DNA from: Intoshia linei
Taxonomy: Eukaryota; Orthonectida; Rhopaluridae
Reading direction: 5' to 3'
Assembly: GCA_001642005.1 (NCBI GenBank)
Contig: LWCA01000167.1
Location: 1 to 46,617 of the forward strand
DNA length: 46,617 bases
The position numbers and the translations under genes are program-made. This document shows positions 25,501 to 32,889 of the stretch, one piece after another. Under the pieces are notes generated by a model, which did not search any database, was not told the origin of the DNA, and worked only from the letters and a program-made list of their open reading frames with translations. The first letter of the stretch is position 1. The number at the start of each line of letters is the position of its first letter.

Positions 25501-28045
25501 TTTTGTTTAAAAATGAATTGTGCCTCAATGTCATTTTGTAAGTCAATCAATTTTTCTACTAAATTAGAATTGAATTAACATCAACATTGAATGGATTTAT
25601 TGCATACTCTGGTATTTCTGTTTCGTGTATTATAAATACTAATTAGGTTGTTAATTAAAATTGTATGTAAAGTTTAATTCTAACGAGTTCACCTTAATAA
25701 AAAGATTCCATAAATGAATACAAACCCTTTCTACAAAATAATCATGTGACTATTACCACTGTATCAGCTAGGCTCATTAAACGGTTATAATCTGATGTTA
25801 TATTGAAATTCCAACTGATGTGATAAAAATATTTTCGCCCCATTCGATCATAAAAGGTCCCAAGATCCCAAGGGGGCGCTATCGCCCAGGTTAAAAATCA
25901 CTGATCTAAAATATTCACTATCAACAAGTCTGACTGTAATTCATTCCTTCGGAATTTTTTTCATTGCTACGCAATTTTTAAATTCAAAATTTTCATTTTC
26001 AAAACATTTTGTATAAAATTTAAATTATAACACTACAGCAACAAATTTCTAAAAGTTTTTTCTGAAATTTATGCTATCTATGACAATTTTTAGGATTGGA
26101 CTACATTACAGTCAACCTAGTTAAATATATTATACGTCACGCGTATATCACCCGTCAAATATATTATTTTTGATATTGTTCAAAAAAAATTTTCACTTAT
26201 GTATTTTGTATTATGTGGATGTAAGCCTTCAAAGTGTTTTTATGCACTGATACGTTCTGAAATGTCAATTATATTATTGTTTTTTCCAACATCTTACATG
26301 ATCGAAAGTCGATTCAGTTCTGTAAACAAAATATGGAGTAAAGAGAGAAACAAAATTAATATATGTCAAAGAGGAGATATTGTTAACAAATTAACCAGCA
26401 TAAAACCAACAATTAAGGGTTGTTACTCAATAACCAGGCGCTAGGATCACATGATAATAAATAAAAATTATTGACCTTTTTTTCCATTATAATTCATTTT
26501 ATCTTAGGGGTCCTGATTTAGAAATTTATTAAATTATGGTGAAATTGGGGCGTTGGTTTAATAAGGTTGAGAACCCGAGCCCTAGTGTACAGTGTACACT
26601 GGTTACCGAATATTCATCTTTAAATATATAAATTTACTAGATCTTGGTAAGACGGGACAATATGTGTTGGTACAGGTACGTGTATCTTTGATGCTGATTT
26701 ATTAGAGTGTGTTTCTATTGGGTACAAAGCCAGTCCGACTATATATGCTGTCTCGATTGTTCTATCAACATCTGAACTGCGCACATATATCTAATGGTAT
26801 ATAAATAAAGTATACATTTAATAATACCTCACTAGGTATGTATTGGCGTGAAAGTAATGTATTTTTTATTATGTATTTTTCCCGTATATATAATCCAAGA
26901 TTGTATATTCTTTCTTTTCCCATCTAATGTTAATTATTAAGTAATAATATATTAATTAGCAAAGCATTATGATAGTAAGTAGGCAGTAGTGTTGTTGTTA
27001 AACCGATTTTTTCGATAAATTTTTTAATAAACACAAAAATTTATTAATTAATATTTTAAAACCGTTACTTTTATTCTTTGATCTGATGATCTGATGAACT
27101 TTTATTTTTTATAATAAATAATTTACGTTTTAAAAAAGTTGCATTATTTTTGAAACATTTTAAATTAATTAAATTATGAAACTTTCTTATAAATTCGGTT
27201 TATACTTGTATATATATAATAATAATAATTCAAGAAATAATAAATATATCAATATATAATATATTAACATTTTTATTTAACATTATCTCTTAGAAATATA
27301 AAATACACAAACATAAATGTTTAGTATCATTAATTGTTAAGTAACAAGTTTGACAATAAAACTCTGTTTATTTATTTGTCTGTTCAGTTTATTTAAGAAA
27401 GTAAGAGGAGTCGAATTTTAAAAATTCCCATTTCTATTACAGTTTTTCGAGAGTGATGTTTTCTCGCAAATTTCATTTTCAGAAATTGAGTCCTTCAAGG
27501 TTAAAACCTTAAATTTTACTTTTTTTAAAATTCAAACGATTCCTATAATTAAAAAAAATACAAAATCTGATAAAGATTTTAAAATCATCAACATTATGAT
27601 AAATTTCAATTTCAAAATCTTATATTTTCATGGCCAAAACCACAAATTACACTTTTTGGTAAAAATGAAAAATAATATTATATAATATTTTTGTAGTTAA
27701 TATGCAATGTATTTCATGAACGCATTGTATGCAAAAATTTATGTTGTTTTATAGTATATAGTTTATATTGCAAATGATTTAATACCAATTTACTTATTCA
27801 TATATTATTTAAATTAAATTTTAATGCCAATTTAGTATTTCTAAAATTAATTATAAACTCAACATCATGCATAGTATGAGCTCACATAAAACATAGATAT
27901 ATAACATGGATTAAATAATATTAACAGTTTAATAATTAATTAAATAAAATCATACTTGTGTCATTTCACCCACCCCTTTAGGCCATACTTTAGCATCGCC
28001 TTTAAATTTAAAAAACTCTGAAGTTCGGTCTCCGTGTCTAGATAT
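5568..28045 (-). CDS. HYDIN: HYDIN, axonemal central-pair protein (5'-incomplete)
   Basis: HYDIN is the giant ASH/MSP-repeat protein of the central-pair C2b projection of motile cilia and sperm flagella. I place 21 exons (5' to 3'): 28045-27956, 24059-23840, 23115-22849, 22789-22685, 22602-22459, 22421-22206, 21403-21194, 20636-19011, 17904-17802, 17715-16840, 16793-16223, 16013-15453, 14683-14462, 12919-11615, 11456-11208, 10923-10116, 10045-9815, 9738-9278, 7500-7227, 6817-6001, 5953-5568. Phases agree at every junction except the first, where a small exon seems missing. The order of segments matches vertebrate HYDIN, including the central adenylate-kinase-like region. The amino-terminal ~900 residues expected from vertebrates are not in the window, and the protein ends about a thousand residues early. 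No internal stops or frameshifts were seen, so it looks functional. The 3' end of exon 9738-9278 is the least certain boundary. Confidence 0.9.
7504..8022 (+). mobile_element. two tandem Helitron-like copies inside a HYDIN intron
   Basis: Two 5'-type ends are seen, TCCTTACTTGTATAAAATAA at about 7505 and TATCCTAACTTATATAAAAA at about 7736. Each is followed by a TGTGTCTGT-type stretch and blocks shared with the other copies (for example 'cccggtgaaaattt' and 'cttcagggtccaaaa'). They are non-coding and are followed directly by a hAT insertion. Confidence 0.4.
8031..8580. mobile_element. hAT element, 550 bp, with exact 8-bp target duplication
   Basis: The element starts CAGTCATTCTCAACGGGTCC and ends AAGTTAAAATTTTCTG, weak hAT-type inverted ends. 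ATCTAGAT flanks it exactly on both sides (8023-8030 and 8581-8588). An 8-bp duplication and a CAGnnnTTCTCAAC start are hallmarks of hAT elements. The interior has no recognisable transposase. It lies within the HYDIN intron between exons 9278 and 7500, inside Helitron-like sequence. Confidence 0.7.
9078..9145 (+). repeat. dispersed hairpin motif, copy 1 (probable Helitron 3' end)
   Basis: GCCCTCAGCAGAACCAGCTGCTG, then TGTACGAAGTACA, which can fold as a 5-bp stem. Closely similar copies occur at 18891-18953 and 36322-36385. See the finding on this family. Confidence 0.5.
9278..11456 (-). CDS. HYDIN: HYDIN exons 15-18
   Basis: Exon 11456-11208 contains DINFGTIVVGNKKSRKFTIE. Exon 10923-10116 begins with a low-complexity Asn/Ala/Ser linker, then GPFIITPAIGVIQPSSSQII and 'FWNEELVVDISGRN'; a Gly/Thr-rich insert (GNRGGTGGTGSGAATSTGFG) interrupts an ASH unit. 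Exon 10045-9815 reads TYYGHLEILVDGSSLTGKNK then 'LMGEGVLPHITIQKP'. Exon 9738-9278 contains 'DIIIQLVGECISSD'. I end the last exon at the phase-2 donor AC|GTATCA because it fits the next exon; donors at 9303 (phase 0) and 9508 (GTGAGT, phase 1) were considered and do not. Confidence 0.8.
11615..12919 (-). CDS. HYDIN: HYDIN exon 14, three to four ASH domains
   Basis: 435 codons. Landmarks: HRWVIPAKSSIEIPMGFRSN, 'FNYEIVGTNRLYQLHCRA', 'FGPLLVGKSRERM', 'YKDTLVICVAENPEPILFDI', then 'LHFEKVLLHRKDTKSLILKN'. The last two are nearly the vertebrate HYDIN text. The tail 'VKVTVCSLFSK' uses a phase-2 donor (AA|GTATTT at 11614) and joins YKIVPQNDINFGT, again matching vertebrate 'SVFSKYSI.P..DINFG'. Confidence 0.92.
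12920..14461. other. HYDIN intron with repeats
   Basis: A 1.5-kb intron. It holds the mariner-type MITE at 13207-13520 and further AT-rich repeat-like text around 13550-14250, where phrases such as 'ttaaaacc/ggttttaa' and 'ggtatttttt' recur. I found no coding exon in it. Confidence 0.5.
13207..13520. mobile_element. mariner-type MITE with internal tandem duplication
   Basis: The left end CAGTCGATTCTGTTATATATG and the reversed right end CAGTCGATTCTGTTCTATATG form a 25-bp near-perfect inverted repeat, flanked by TA on both sides, as in Tc1/mariner insertion. Inside, the first ~112 bp (13208-13319) are repeated with few changes at 13318-13428, including the terminal repeat itself. The element is 314 bp and non-coding. 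Confidence 0.75.
14462..16793 (-). CDS. HYDIN: HYDIN exons 11-13, charged coiled-coil linker and proline motif
   Basis: Exon 16793-16223 opens EAKENEKLLEDERLLNEMSE, then 'SEYDKLSTERRNHFDSRR' and a long K/E/R coiled coil, as in vertebrate HYDIN after the kinase-like domain. Exon 16013-15453 starts FKEFSSQYPEFCNVLERWDR and carries 'INGLGYGPTGPPLPPPSYF', a conserved HYDIN proline motif also found in related central-pair proteins. Exon 14683-14462 is lysine-rich. Its apparent stop is avoided by a phase-2 donor (AA|GTAATT) that joins to the exon at 12919. Confidence 0.85.
16840..17904 (-). CDS. HYDIN: HYDIN exons 9-10, adenylate-kinase-like (Hydin_ADK) region
   Basis: Exon 17904-17802 encodes ILRVMKGYDERYMLLLPPRE and joins in phase to 17715-16840. 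The second exon contains ARYLNVDLSLEGQ, then RGIAVIVHGTQFNYVAKLSK, where vertebrates have a Walker A loop of type HGTPxSGKS. Here neither the loop glycine nor the GKS is kept. A later strand, DCRNGVVVYGL, matches 'DCYRGVVFDGL', and ALGNRKHIYAITDNF matches 'ALGHRKHIYVV'. The fold is therefore probably present but nucleotide binding is doubtful. Confidence 0.88.
17905..19010. other. HYDIN intron with Helitron-like and hAT-end remnants
   Basis: A 1.1-kb intron. CAGTGTTTCCCAAGCCTTTT at 18349 looks like a hAT terminus. From about 18440 the text resembles the Helitron-like copy near 27360 (for example 'ttctattacattttttcgagatt', 'cattgagaccttca'). It ends with the hairpin motif at 18891-18953 (GCCCTCGATAGATCTAGCTACTG, then TCAAGCTAGT). 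I found no exon. Confidence 0.45.
18891..18953 (+). repeat. dispersed hairpin motif, copy 2 (ends in CTAG)
   Basis: Shares GCCCTCG..AGCTA.TGTTTGTAC with copies 1 and 3 and ends ACTGTCAAGCTAG|T, which fits the CTRR|T rule for Helitron 3' termini. The stem of the terminal hairpin is weaker here. Confidence 0.5.
19011..20636 (-). CDS. HYDIN: HYDIN exon 8, large ASH-repeat exon
   Basis: This is the longest exon, 542 codons. It begins QYQKEVKFELELINTGRVDL, an ASH strand, and carries a serine-rich acidic linker (SSSCSSEDSNYSYSPE) around residues 170-190. Two more ASH units follow: 'LDFEYILLDQQTYKTINIYN' and 'LSNQVIDFGNTICGHSRM'. A lysine-rich stretch (KITKKTKKKNMAK) precedes 'FEFMPSNGVLETNE'. It ends FGSILPYSPIVEKNFVVKNP then 'YPIEIYNLECDKQYIEEEQ', nearly the same as the vertebrate segment just before the adenylate-kinase-like domain. 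Confidence 0.9.
20800..21115 (+). mobile_element. Helitron-like repeat copy in HYDIN intron
   Basis: Begins TTACTTATATAAAATAAAAT, followed by 'tgtgtgagtgtgtctgtgtttgtgtg' in pieces, then shared blocks ('gtcgtagaatttaaaaaa', 'ttcagggccaaaaaca'). Non-coding. Confidence 0.45.
21194..21403 (-). CDS. HYDIN: HYDIN exon 7
   Basis: Seventy codons in phase 0 on both sides. It reads EIDVIPKSGTISPNCELDC and later 'KVLGGPVYSIPL', which corresponds to the vertebrate 'FDVLPL.G...CEVEGGPTYEI' ASH segment. It closes with an 'INLG'-type strand (QKIDLGLI) that continues into the next exon. Confidence 0.85.
21404..22205. other. HYDIN intron, no feature recognised
   Basis: An 800-bp AT-rich intron with no exon, transposase or clear repeat structure that I could see. 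Confidence 0.4.
22206..24059 (-). CDS. HYDIN: HYDIN exons 2-6, tandem ASH domains
   Basis: Five exons (24059-23840, 23115-22849, 22789-22685, 22602-22459, 22421-22206). Landmarks in order: GYGSTIVTTPSLVGEPLDMG, followed by a 'VTNKGIRHRSLVW' strand; then PLRVELAAGQSSDVILEARR and 'RLQCHALTTGVGGK', matching the vertebrate 'LELAPG..LVCHAIVGRGSGK' segment; then 'FYPNLRFNKSTIDFGCV', matching 'FPNLQ...LDFGCILND'. The exon ending at 22685 could instead end at 22647 (ATG|GTTCAC), but the ATG|GTGAAT donor is better. The intron 22422-22458 is only 37 nt. Confidence 0.85.
23116..23839. other. HYDIN intron, no feature recognised
   Basis: A 724-bp intron. Nothing beyond AT-rich sequence and short homopolymer runs was recognised. 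Confidence 0.4.
24926..25235 (+). mobile_element. Helitron-like repeat copy
   Basis: Starts TATCCTAACTTATATAATAT, then GTTTGTATGTGTATTCAGC and 'aaagtccacatttcaattacagttttttccggg', nearly identical to the copies at 29210 and 31512. One N lies within it (25194). Non-coding. Confidence 0.55.
26199..26444 (+). pseudogene. hAT transposase remnant, dimerisation domain
   Basis: An 81-codon open frame containing FFPTSYMIESRFSSVNKIWS then 'KERNKINICQRGDIVNKLTSIKPTI'. This is the carboxy-terminal hAT dimerisation signature of ZBED/SCAN-type domesticated and mobile transposases (family pattern FPTTYxxExxFSxxxxxxxKxRNRLxxxxxxLRxxLxxxxPxI). No upstream catalytic part is intact. A hAT-like end (GTTGAGAACCCGAGCCCTAG) follows at about 26563-26582. 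Confidence 0.75.
27345..27660 (+). mobile_element. Helitron-like repeat copy
   Basis: Contains 'tctgtttatttatttgtctgttcagttta' in pieces, 'cccatttctattacagtttttcgagagtg' and 'aaattgagtccttcaagg', shared with the copy near 18440. Non-coding; edges uncertain. Confidence 0.4.
27956..28045 (-). CDS. HYDIN: HYDIN exon, most upstream one found
   Basis: Thirty codons between TTTTAG and GTATGA. The peptide contains GDRTSEFFKFKGDAKVWPKG, an ASH-domain strand pattern in which a W-P-x-x-x-x-E-(I/M)-T element recurs in HYDIN. It ends in phase 0 while the next exon (24059) starts in phase 2, so at least one small exon of length 3n+2 should lie in the 3.9-kb interval. I searched that interval by eye and did not find it. 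No start codon or further upstream exon was recognised before the DPF gene. Confidence 0.6.
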
Positions 28046-28909
28046 CTAAAATTATTTATTATTGGCTTATTAAAAATTAAAATGTACCACAATTGTCGAT
28101 ATAATTTCAGCGCATTTAATCACAGAAACAATAATCAAAAATAGAGAAAAGTAGAATACACTCATGTCGCAATGTTGAATAAGAAACTAAATATAGTAAA
28201 TAAATTGTTAATAATTCTCTCAAGGACAATAAATAAACAGAAATATTCTATTTTAGAATGCAAACAGTAATTCAACTATAAATTTACATAAAGATTATAA
28301 TGTTAATTTACAATTATATATCAGATAAAGTTCTATGAAACGTGTGAATTTGATAAAGACTTCGTCAAAAACTCAAAATTCACAATTTTTCAGATAAATG
28401 AGTTTTTGATTTGACATGTTATATAATGTCGACCGTAGTAACTAAATTTTCTATCTTTTTATCTGACAAAAATTTTGGTAAAGATATAGAAACTAGAGTT
28501 CTGCATCGGATTGTGTTGAGGTGATATTTGCGAACGAAACGAAAAATTTTTTTCCGAAACACGATCTGAACACGAAATTCGAAAAATCCTTCAACCAGAT
28601 TAAAAATTAATATAAAAATATATATAATATTTTGTAAACAGAATCCGAATACTAACACGAAATATAAAAAATGCCGTAAACATTTTGTATAGAATTATAA
28701 TAATTAATACAGTTTCTTATGAATATACATTTTATTTTTATAAATATAAATTTATTTGTCAACAATATAAATTTTAAGTAAATACTAGTAAATGTAATTA
28801 ATATTCGAAGGTTGACGAAAAAAACAAGTGTAGTGATTAATGATAATTTTACAAGAATTAAAATGTCTGTGACTAAATGTAAATACATATATGAAAATGT
28901 ATGTATACA

Positions 28910-29030
28910 TTAGTTTTTAATTGTCTTTTGAATATCATTGACTTTGTCCCACATAGATCTATAGGTATTAAGAAAAATAGATCGCTCTGTTTTAATTTCT
29001 TCTAAAACTAATTGTATATTTGTAACTAAA
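28910..29030 (-). CDS. candidate 3' terminal exon of an unidentified gene
   Basis: Follows TTAG and reads LVTNIQLVLEEIKTERSIFL then 'NTYRSMWDKVNDIQKTIKN' and stop. The charged amphipathic composition and lack of low complexity look coding, and helix or coiled coil is likely. I do not recognise the family. The frame is also open upstream into a GC-rich patch at 29050-29100 that looks transposon-derived, so it could instead be part of a mobile element. Confidence 0.25.
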
Positions 29031-29209
29031 CTAATTCGAGTGTTAGTCCTAGGACGCAAAACCGTGGAGATGGGGTCTAGGGGGTCATATGGCCCGGGCC
29101 ATTTAAATTAAATTTATTAATAAGTAATGTTGGAAAATTATAGTATAATAAAATGTTCCATTAACATTAAAATTAGTGCCATGTAAATAGATTATATAAT
29201 TATAATTAT

Positions 29210-29648
29210 AGTGTGTATGTGTGTTCAGCTTTATTTAAATAACTATCCGTCTTAGAATTTTATCAAGTACACATTTCAATTACAGTTTTTTCGGGGGTGT
29301 TCGCAAACTTAATTTCAACCTTACCAACTCACATCTTACGTGTCAAAAACCACAATTGTCTTCTTTTTTTTGAAAATCAAACAAGTTGAAAATTTAAAAA
29401 AAACGTATACGCTGATACGGATTTTAAAATAATAAGTATTATCATAAATTGAAATATAAAAAAAGTATCTTCAGGGCCAAAACCCCAAATTACCCTTCTT
29501 TTTTTAATGAAAACAGCCCTTAGAATTTAAAAAAATTTTACAGGTTGTACAGTTGTCCAAACTCACATCTTACGGGCCAAAACCACAAATTATCCTTTTT
29601 TTTTTAATGAAAACAGCCCTAGAATTTAAAAAAATTTACAGGTGGTAN
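29210..29648 (+). mobile_element. Helitron-like repeat copy, with internal partial duplication
   Basis: Contains 'gtgttcagctttatttaaataac', then 'tcttagaatttta', 'cacatttcaattacagttttttcggg' and 'cgtatacgctgatacggatttta', as in the copies at 24926 and 31512. The block 'aaaacagcccttagaatttaaaaaaa..acaggt' occurs twice in succession (29510-29550 and 29600-29645). One N at 29648. Confidence 0.5.
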
Positions 29649-29769
29649 GAAACACTCCATCTAGCAAAAACAATATATCCAGCATAAATGATATATGGAC
29701 ATACTTTAACAATGCCAATAAAAAAATTAAATAAACTCAGTCGTAAATCGATAAAAAAATTAGCAGAGA

Positions 29770-30003
29770 AAAACAGTATTAAACATAAAAAACAAAAGAA
29801 ATGTTATTATAAAACAATTCCTAAGAATCAAAGTGATCATTACAAACATAAAAAAACCTCCCTATGAAAACAAAACAATTACCTCGAAATTTGAAAGAAA
29901 AACAATTCCAATTCCACTAATTCCATCTAAATCTAAACGTCACCGCAAACTACCTGCAAAATTTAATGACAGTGTCACACATTTTTTTGAGGGGGAGGAA
30001 TAA
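29770..30003 (+). pseudogene. 3' coding tail of an LTR retroelement
   Basis: A frame open to TAA at 30001-30003 ends HRKLPAKFNDSVTHFFEGEE. A short basic tail leading into 'FFEGEE' and immediately followed by a purine-rich tract (GAGGGGGAGGAA) and an LTR is the usual ending of LTR-retrotransposon pol genes. Nothing upstream of about 29770 stays in frame; the body of the element is missing or replaced by Helitron-like sequence. Confidence 0.5.
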
Positions 30004-30005
30004 CG

Positions 30006-30142
30006 TGTAAACACGTAACCTACTTAACAATAACAATATAAACTTTAGTGAAAAATCTGGCAAGACTGTTCGACGAATACATCCTAAACACAAGTTTAAA
30101 ATATCTTGTTTAATAAAAATATTATATCAATTGTTGTTTACA
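30006..30142 (+). repeat. short LTR (137 bp), TGTAAAC..GTTTACA
   Basis: Begins TGTAAACACGTAACCTACTT two bases after the pol stop and polypurine tract, and ends CAATTGTTGTTTACA. The 7-bp ends TGTAAAC/GTTTACA are perfect inverted repeats starting TG and ending CA. An AATAAAAAT element near 30111 could serve as its poly(A) signal. No matching 5' LTR was found in the window. Confidence 0.55.
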
Positions 30143-30520
30143 TTGAAACTTTACTCCTGTAATTAGCGATTATTAATGAACCTAATTTTTTTTCTAAATG
30201 AATAATTGTTAGTTAGCAAATTTCATCGTATATTCTATTAAATCGCTTTTGGGTGCGGACATTAAACGGTTAACCGGTAAACGTAAATAAAAACATTAAA
30301 ATTAATTTTAAATTTATCCTTTTTACTATCTACATTTTTTATCATTCAAAGTTTGACAACGAGTAGTACATGTTAACTATTTAATTTAAATCCAAACAGT
30401 ATAAAAATTTCGGAATGGCGATAAATATTGTCAATTTTGACAAAATGAAAAAAATATTAGTGAAAATCATTATCCATTGATAATACATTAAATACACTAC
30501 CTTTTATGATAAGATAAAAA

Positions 30521-30601
30521 TTACATATCGGTTCCAATATCGGCAGATCCAGACGTTTGAACGTCACTTTGAGTGTAATGGTAATCTGTTTGAAGCATCA
30601 A
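30521..30601 (-). CDS. candidate short 3' exon, unidentified
   Basis: Preceded by a good acceptor (AAAGTTATTTTAG) and open for 26 codons to TAA: LMLQTDYHYTQSDVQTSGSA then DIGTDM. I could not find an upstream exon that fits; the nearest upstream frame has a stop. It could be the tail of a gene divergent from DPF or chance. Confidence 0.15.
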   Translation of the reverse strand: MMLQTDYHYTQSDVQTSGSADIGTDM

Positions 30602-30834
30602 CTAAAATAACTTTAATAGTATCACTACTTTATTTACAAGTACACAATCAGTCTACATAACAACGATAAACATGGAAATATAATTTTTTGCTTTACGGCT
30701 AGACTACAAAAATGCAGTCGACAAGCAAAAGTAGCCAAATACAAAATATATACTGAAAATGTGTTTAGCTAAATAGACACTAAAAATTGAAAATTTATCA
30801 TTTCAAAAATATAAAAATTTGTACATATTAAATA

Positions 30835-31489
30835 ATGGTTAAAAAAGTAGAAAATAGTTTATATGAACAATCAATAGAATCAGCTGCAAATTACAACAAA
30901 ACTTTAAAAAAGAAACGAAATTCCCGAATTCCATATTTAGACATTCAAACAAACATTTTCCAGTCACCATGTGATTTATATAATGGTTACAAGCATAGAA
31001 GACCAGGACGGTTTTTTGGTCAAATTTATACCTACCCTCAAAATCGTTGGAAATATCCATTACCAACGATTTCAAACGATAAAACCAGTGGTTTATTTTA
31101 AAACATTAAAGTGTCTACATTAAAATTTAGAAGAAAAATTCATTGTTAGTGAAAATGATAGCAAATCTATGGATAAATGGAGTGAAAATAGTTCAATTTC
31201 CAAAAACGAGGAAAAATGCAGTTCAGATTATTATTATGATAAAAAACGAAACAAAAGGGTTTTTTAATATTATAATATTGTTAAAATATATTGTATTTAG
31301 AAATTTAACAATTCTAAAAAAACTAATTGTAATTATTTCTAATTTAAATTTATTTTTAATTTTAATTATTTTTAGCCAAGAAAAATGAATATATTGAATT
31401 ATGTGATTTTTGCCTTGGTACAAAATCGCTCAATTTAAGAACCAACATGTCTGAAGACATGATTAAATGCAATGAATGTAATCGAACAG
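30835..31489 (+). CDS. DPF: DPF/d4-family protein, amino-terminal half only
   Basis: DPF (requiem/d4) proteins are histone-reading subunits of BAF/PBAF chromatin remodellers. Exons 30835-31090, 31131-31258 and 31381-31489 join in phase. Residues 1-85 are the Requiem amino-terminal domain: YEQSIESAANYNKTLKKKRN, 'RIPYLDIQTNIFQSPCDLYN', 'HRRPGRFFGQIYTYPQNRW'. A short acidic/serine linker follows, and then IELCDFCLGTKSLNLRTNMS and 'IKCNECNRTG', the first half of PHD finger 1 with four zinc-ligand cysteines. The C2H2 finger normally found between these parts is absent. The rest of PHD1 and all of PHD2 are not found downstream. The exon ends in phase 1 at a good donor (ACAG|GTATCA), and the next recognisable plus-strand exon, separase at 32890, accepts phase 1. 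Either a truncated copy or the 5' half of a chimera. Confidence 0.8.
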
Positions 31490-31511
31490 GTATCATAATT
31501 TCATTTTTCTT

Positions 31512-32110
31512 ATCCTTACTTATATAATATGATATGCAATATTTGTTTGTGTATTACCGTTGATTTCAATAACTACCAGTCTTAGAATTTCACATTTTAA
31601 GTTCACATTTCAATTACAGTTTTTTTCCGGGTGTTAGCAAAATAAATTTCAACCTCCCAAACTCACATCTTACGGGTCAAAAACCCCAATTGTCTTTCTT
31701 GTTGAAAATCAAACGAGTTGGAGAATTTAAAAAAATATATACGCTGATACGGATTTTAAAATCATCAATATTATTATAAATTTAAATTTAAAAAAATTAT
31801 ATCTTCAGGACCAAAACCCCAAGTTACCCTTCTTTTTTTAATGAAAACAGCCCTAGAATTTCAAAAAATTTACAGGTTGTACAGTTGTATCCTGTTAACA
31901 CACAAAGAAAATTTCAATCCGAATAAGTGACGACTTTACAGTCAAAAAAGCATTTTAGTATTCATATATTTTTTTTCCGAAATATTTTATTAAAACAAAA
32001 AATGTGAAATAATTAACTGTCCGAAAATTAAAAAAAAAAAATTATTCTGATAGACCTTATTCCAGTTGATATAAATACAAAATTTCCATCCCAGAAATCT
32101 ACGCATTCCC
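31512..32110 (+). mobile_element. Helitron-like repeat copy, long
   Basis: Starts TATCCTTACTTATATAATAT then GTTTGTGTATTACCGTTGAT. It shares 'caaccccccaaactcacatcttacgg'-type blocks, 'cgctgatacggattttaaaatcat' and 'acgcattcccggtgaaaaataattttt' with the copy at 35300-36070. Non-coding. One N at 32132 just beyond it. Confidence 0.55.
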
Positions 32111-32189
32111 GGTGAAAAATAATTTTTAATANCATACAGCGACTCGTTTTAGACACATTTATTACATTACAAAACGAGAATATGCTGGA

Positions 32190-32430
32190 ACTCGTGGAAA
32201 GTGGTGTTAGTAACACGATCCTTTTAATTCAAGATAATTATCTTGGTGACACTACCTTTTTTGGACCGCATTTGGATCTTTCGTTTTATTTTTGATGGGG
32301 CATCCAGCCATTTTTTAATAGTCCGGGATCACCGGACTAGAAATCGAGAAATTTGAAGAGTACTATTTCCTTTAGCTAGTAAACCGCCAATTTCATTTTT
32401 TTCGTTCACGCTTAGGTCGCTTTTTAATCG
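32190..32430 (-). pseudogene. Tc1/mariner-like transposase remnant, amino-terminal HTH
   Basis: On the minus strand the text reads EIGGLLAKGNSTLQISRFLV, stop, then 'SRTIKKWLDAPSKIKRK' and 'KKGSVTKI', stop, 'KDRV'. This is the helix-turn-helix arrangement of Tc1-like transposases (I..LL..G.S...I...L..SR.T+..W). At least two in-frame stops show it is dead. The catalytic part is absent. Confidence 0.5.
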
Positions 32431-32889
32431 CATTTACGATTTGCCTAATAAATTGGTACACTTTGAATTTAAAAAAAACGTAAATATAAAGTTTTTGTGT
32501 AACTTAACTACAATATATAATTGTAATTATAAATTGCATCAATTAAAAGTCATTTTATCCAAAAAAAAAATATGAGTTTTGAACATTTTTAAAGTCTAAT
32601 ACACAACTTTTAATGATTTGCATAACAAATTTGTACAGTGTGTGTAATTTTAAAAATAAATTAAAATCTTCAAAATTATAGCTACAATCTTAAAAATTGA
32701 AAATTGAACTCAAGCTTTTTGTAGTTTTTATCTAAATTATACTTTTAACTCAAGAGTCTTGAGTGAAACCACCTGAAAAAGATTGTTAACCGCATAATTC
32801 ACTGGTCTTAAAGTTAATTAAGATTTAAAGTTTGACATGGCTCTCATTTATCATACATTTTATAATAAACATTAATTGCTTTCATTTAG

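Larger units (their letters stand above)
24060..27955. other. 3.9-kb HYDIN intron crowded with transposon remnants
   Basis: Contains a Helitron-like copy (24926-25235), a hAT-type terminus in reverse (CAGTGATTTTTAACCTGGGC, read on the minus strand from 25903), a hAT transposase remnant (26199-26444) with a hAT end near 26578, and another Helitron-like copy (27345-27660). A missing small HYDIN exon should lie here but was not identified. Confidence 0.5.
28046..30834. other. intergenic region upstream of the HYDIN exons, repeat-rich
   Basis: No HYDIN amino-terminal exon was recognised on the minus strand. The region holds two candidate orphan 3' exons (28910-29030, 30521-30601), a Helitron-like copy (29210-29648) and the 3' end of an LTR retroelement (29770-30142). 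A GC-rich patch at about 29050-29100 (ggggtctagggggtcatatggcccgg, split here for length) looks like a transposon edge. Confidence 0.4.
31490..32889. other. interval between DPF and separase exons, filled by transposons
   Basis: A Helitron-like copy occupies 31512 to about 32110, and a Tc1-like transposase remnant lies at about 32190-32430. The remaining AT-rich sequence to 32889 shows no PHD exon and no separase exon on the plus strand in my reading. Confidence 0.6.

Noticed and set aside
5568-28045. HYDIN locus as a pseudogene, because many stops interrupt simple open frames
   Set aside because: Every stop falls outside exons once GT/AG introns are placed, and phases agree across 20 consecutive exons with no frameshift. 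That is not expected of a dead gene.
31381-31489. PHD half-domain as part of a KAT6/MOZ-type acetyltransferase
   Set aside because: CDFCLG also fits KAT6, but the upstream exon is clearly the Requiem amino-terminal domain, which is specific to the DPF/d4 family.
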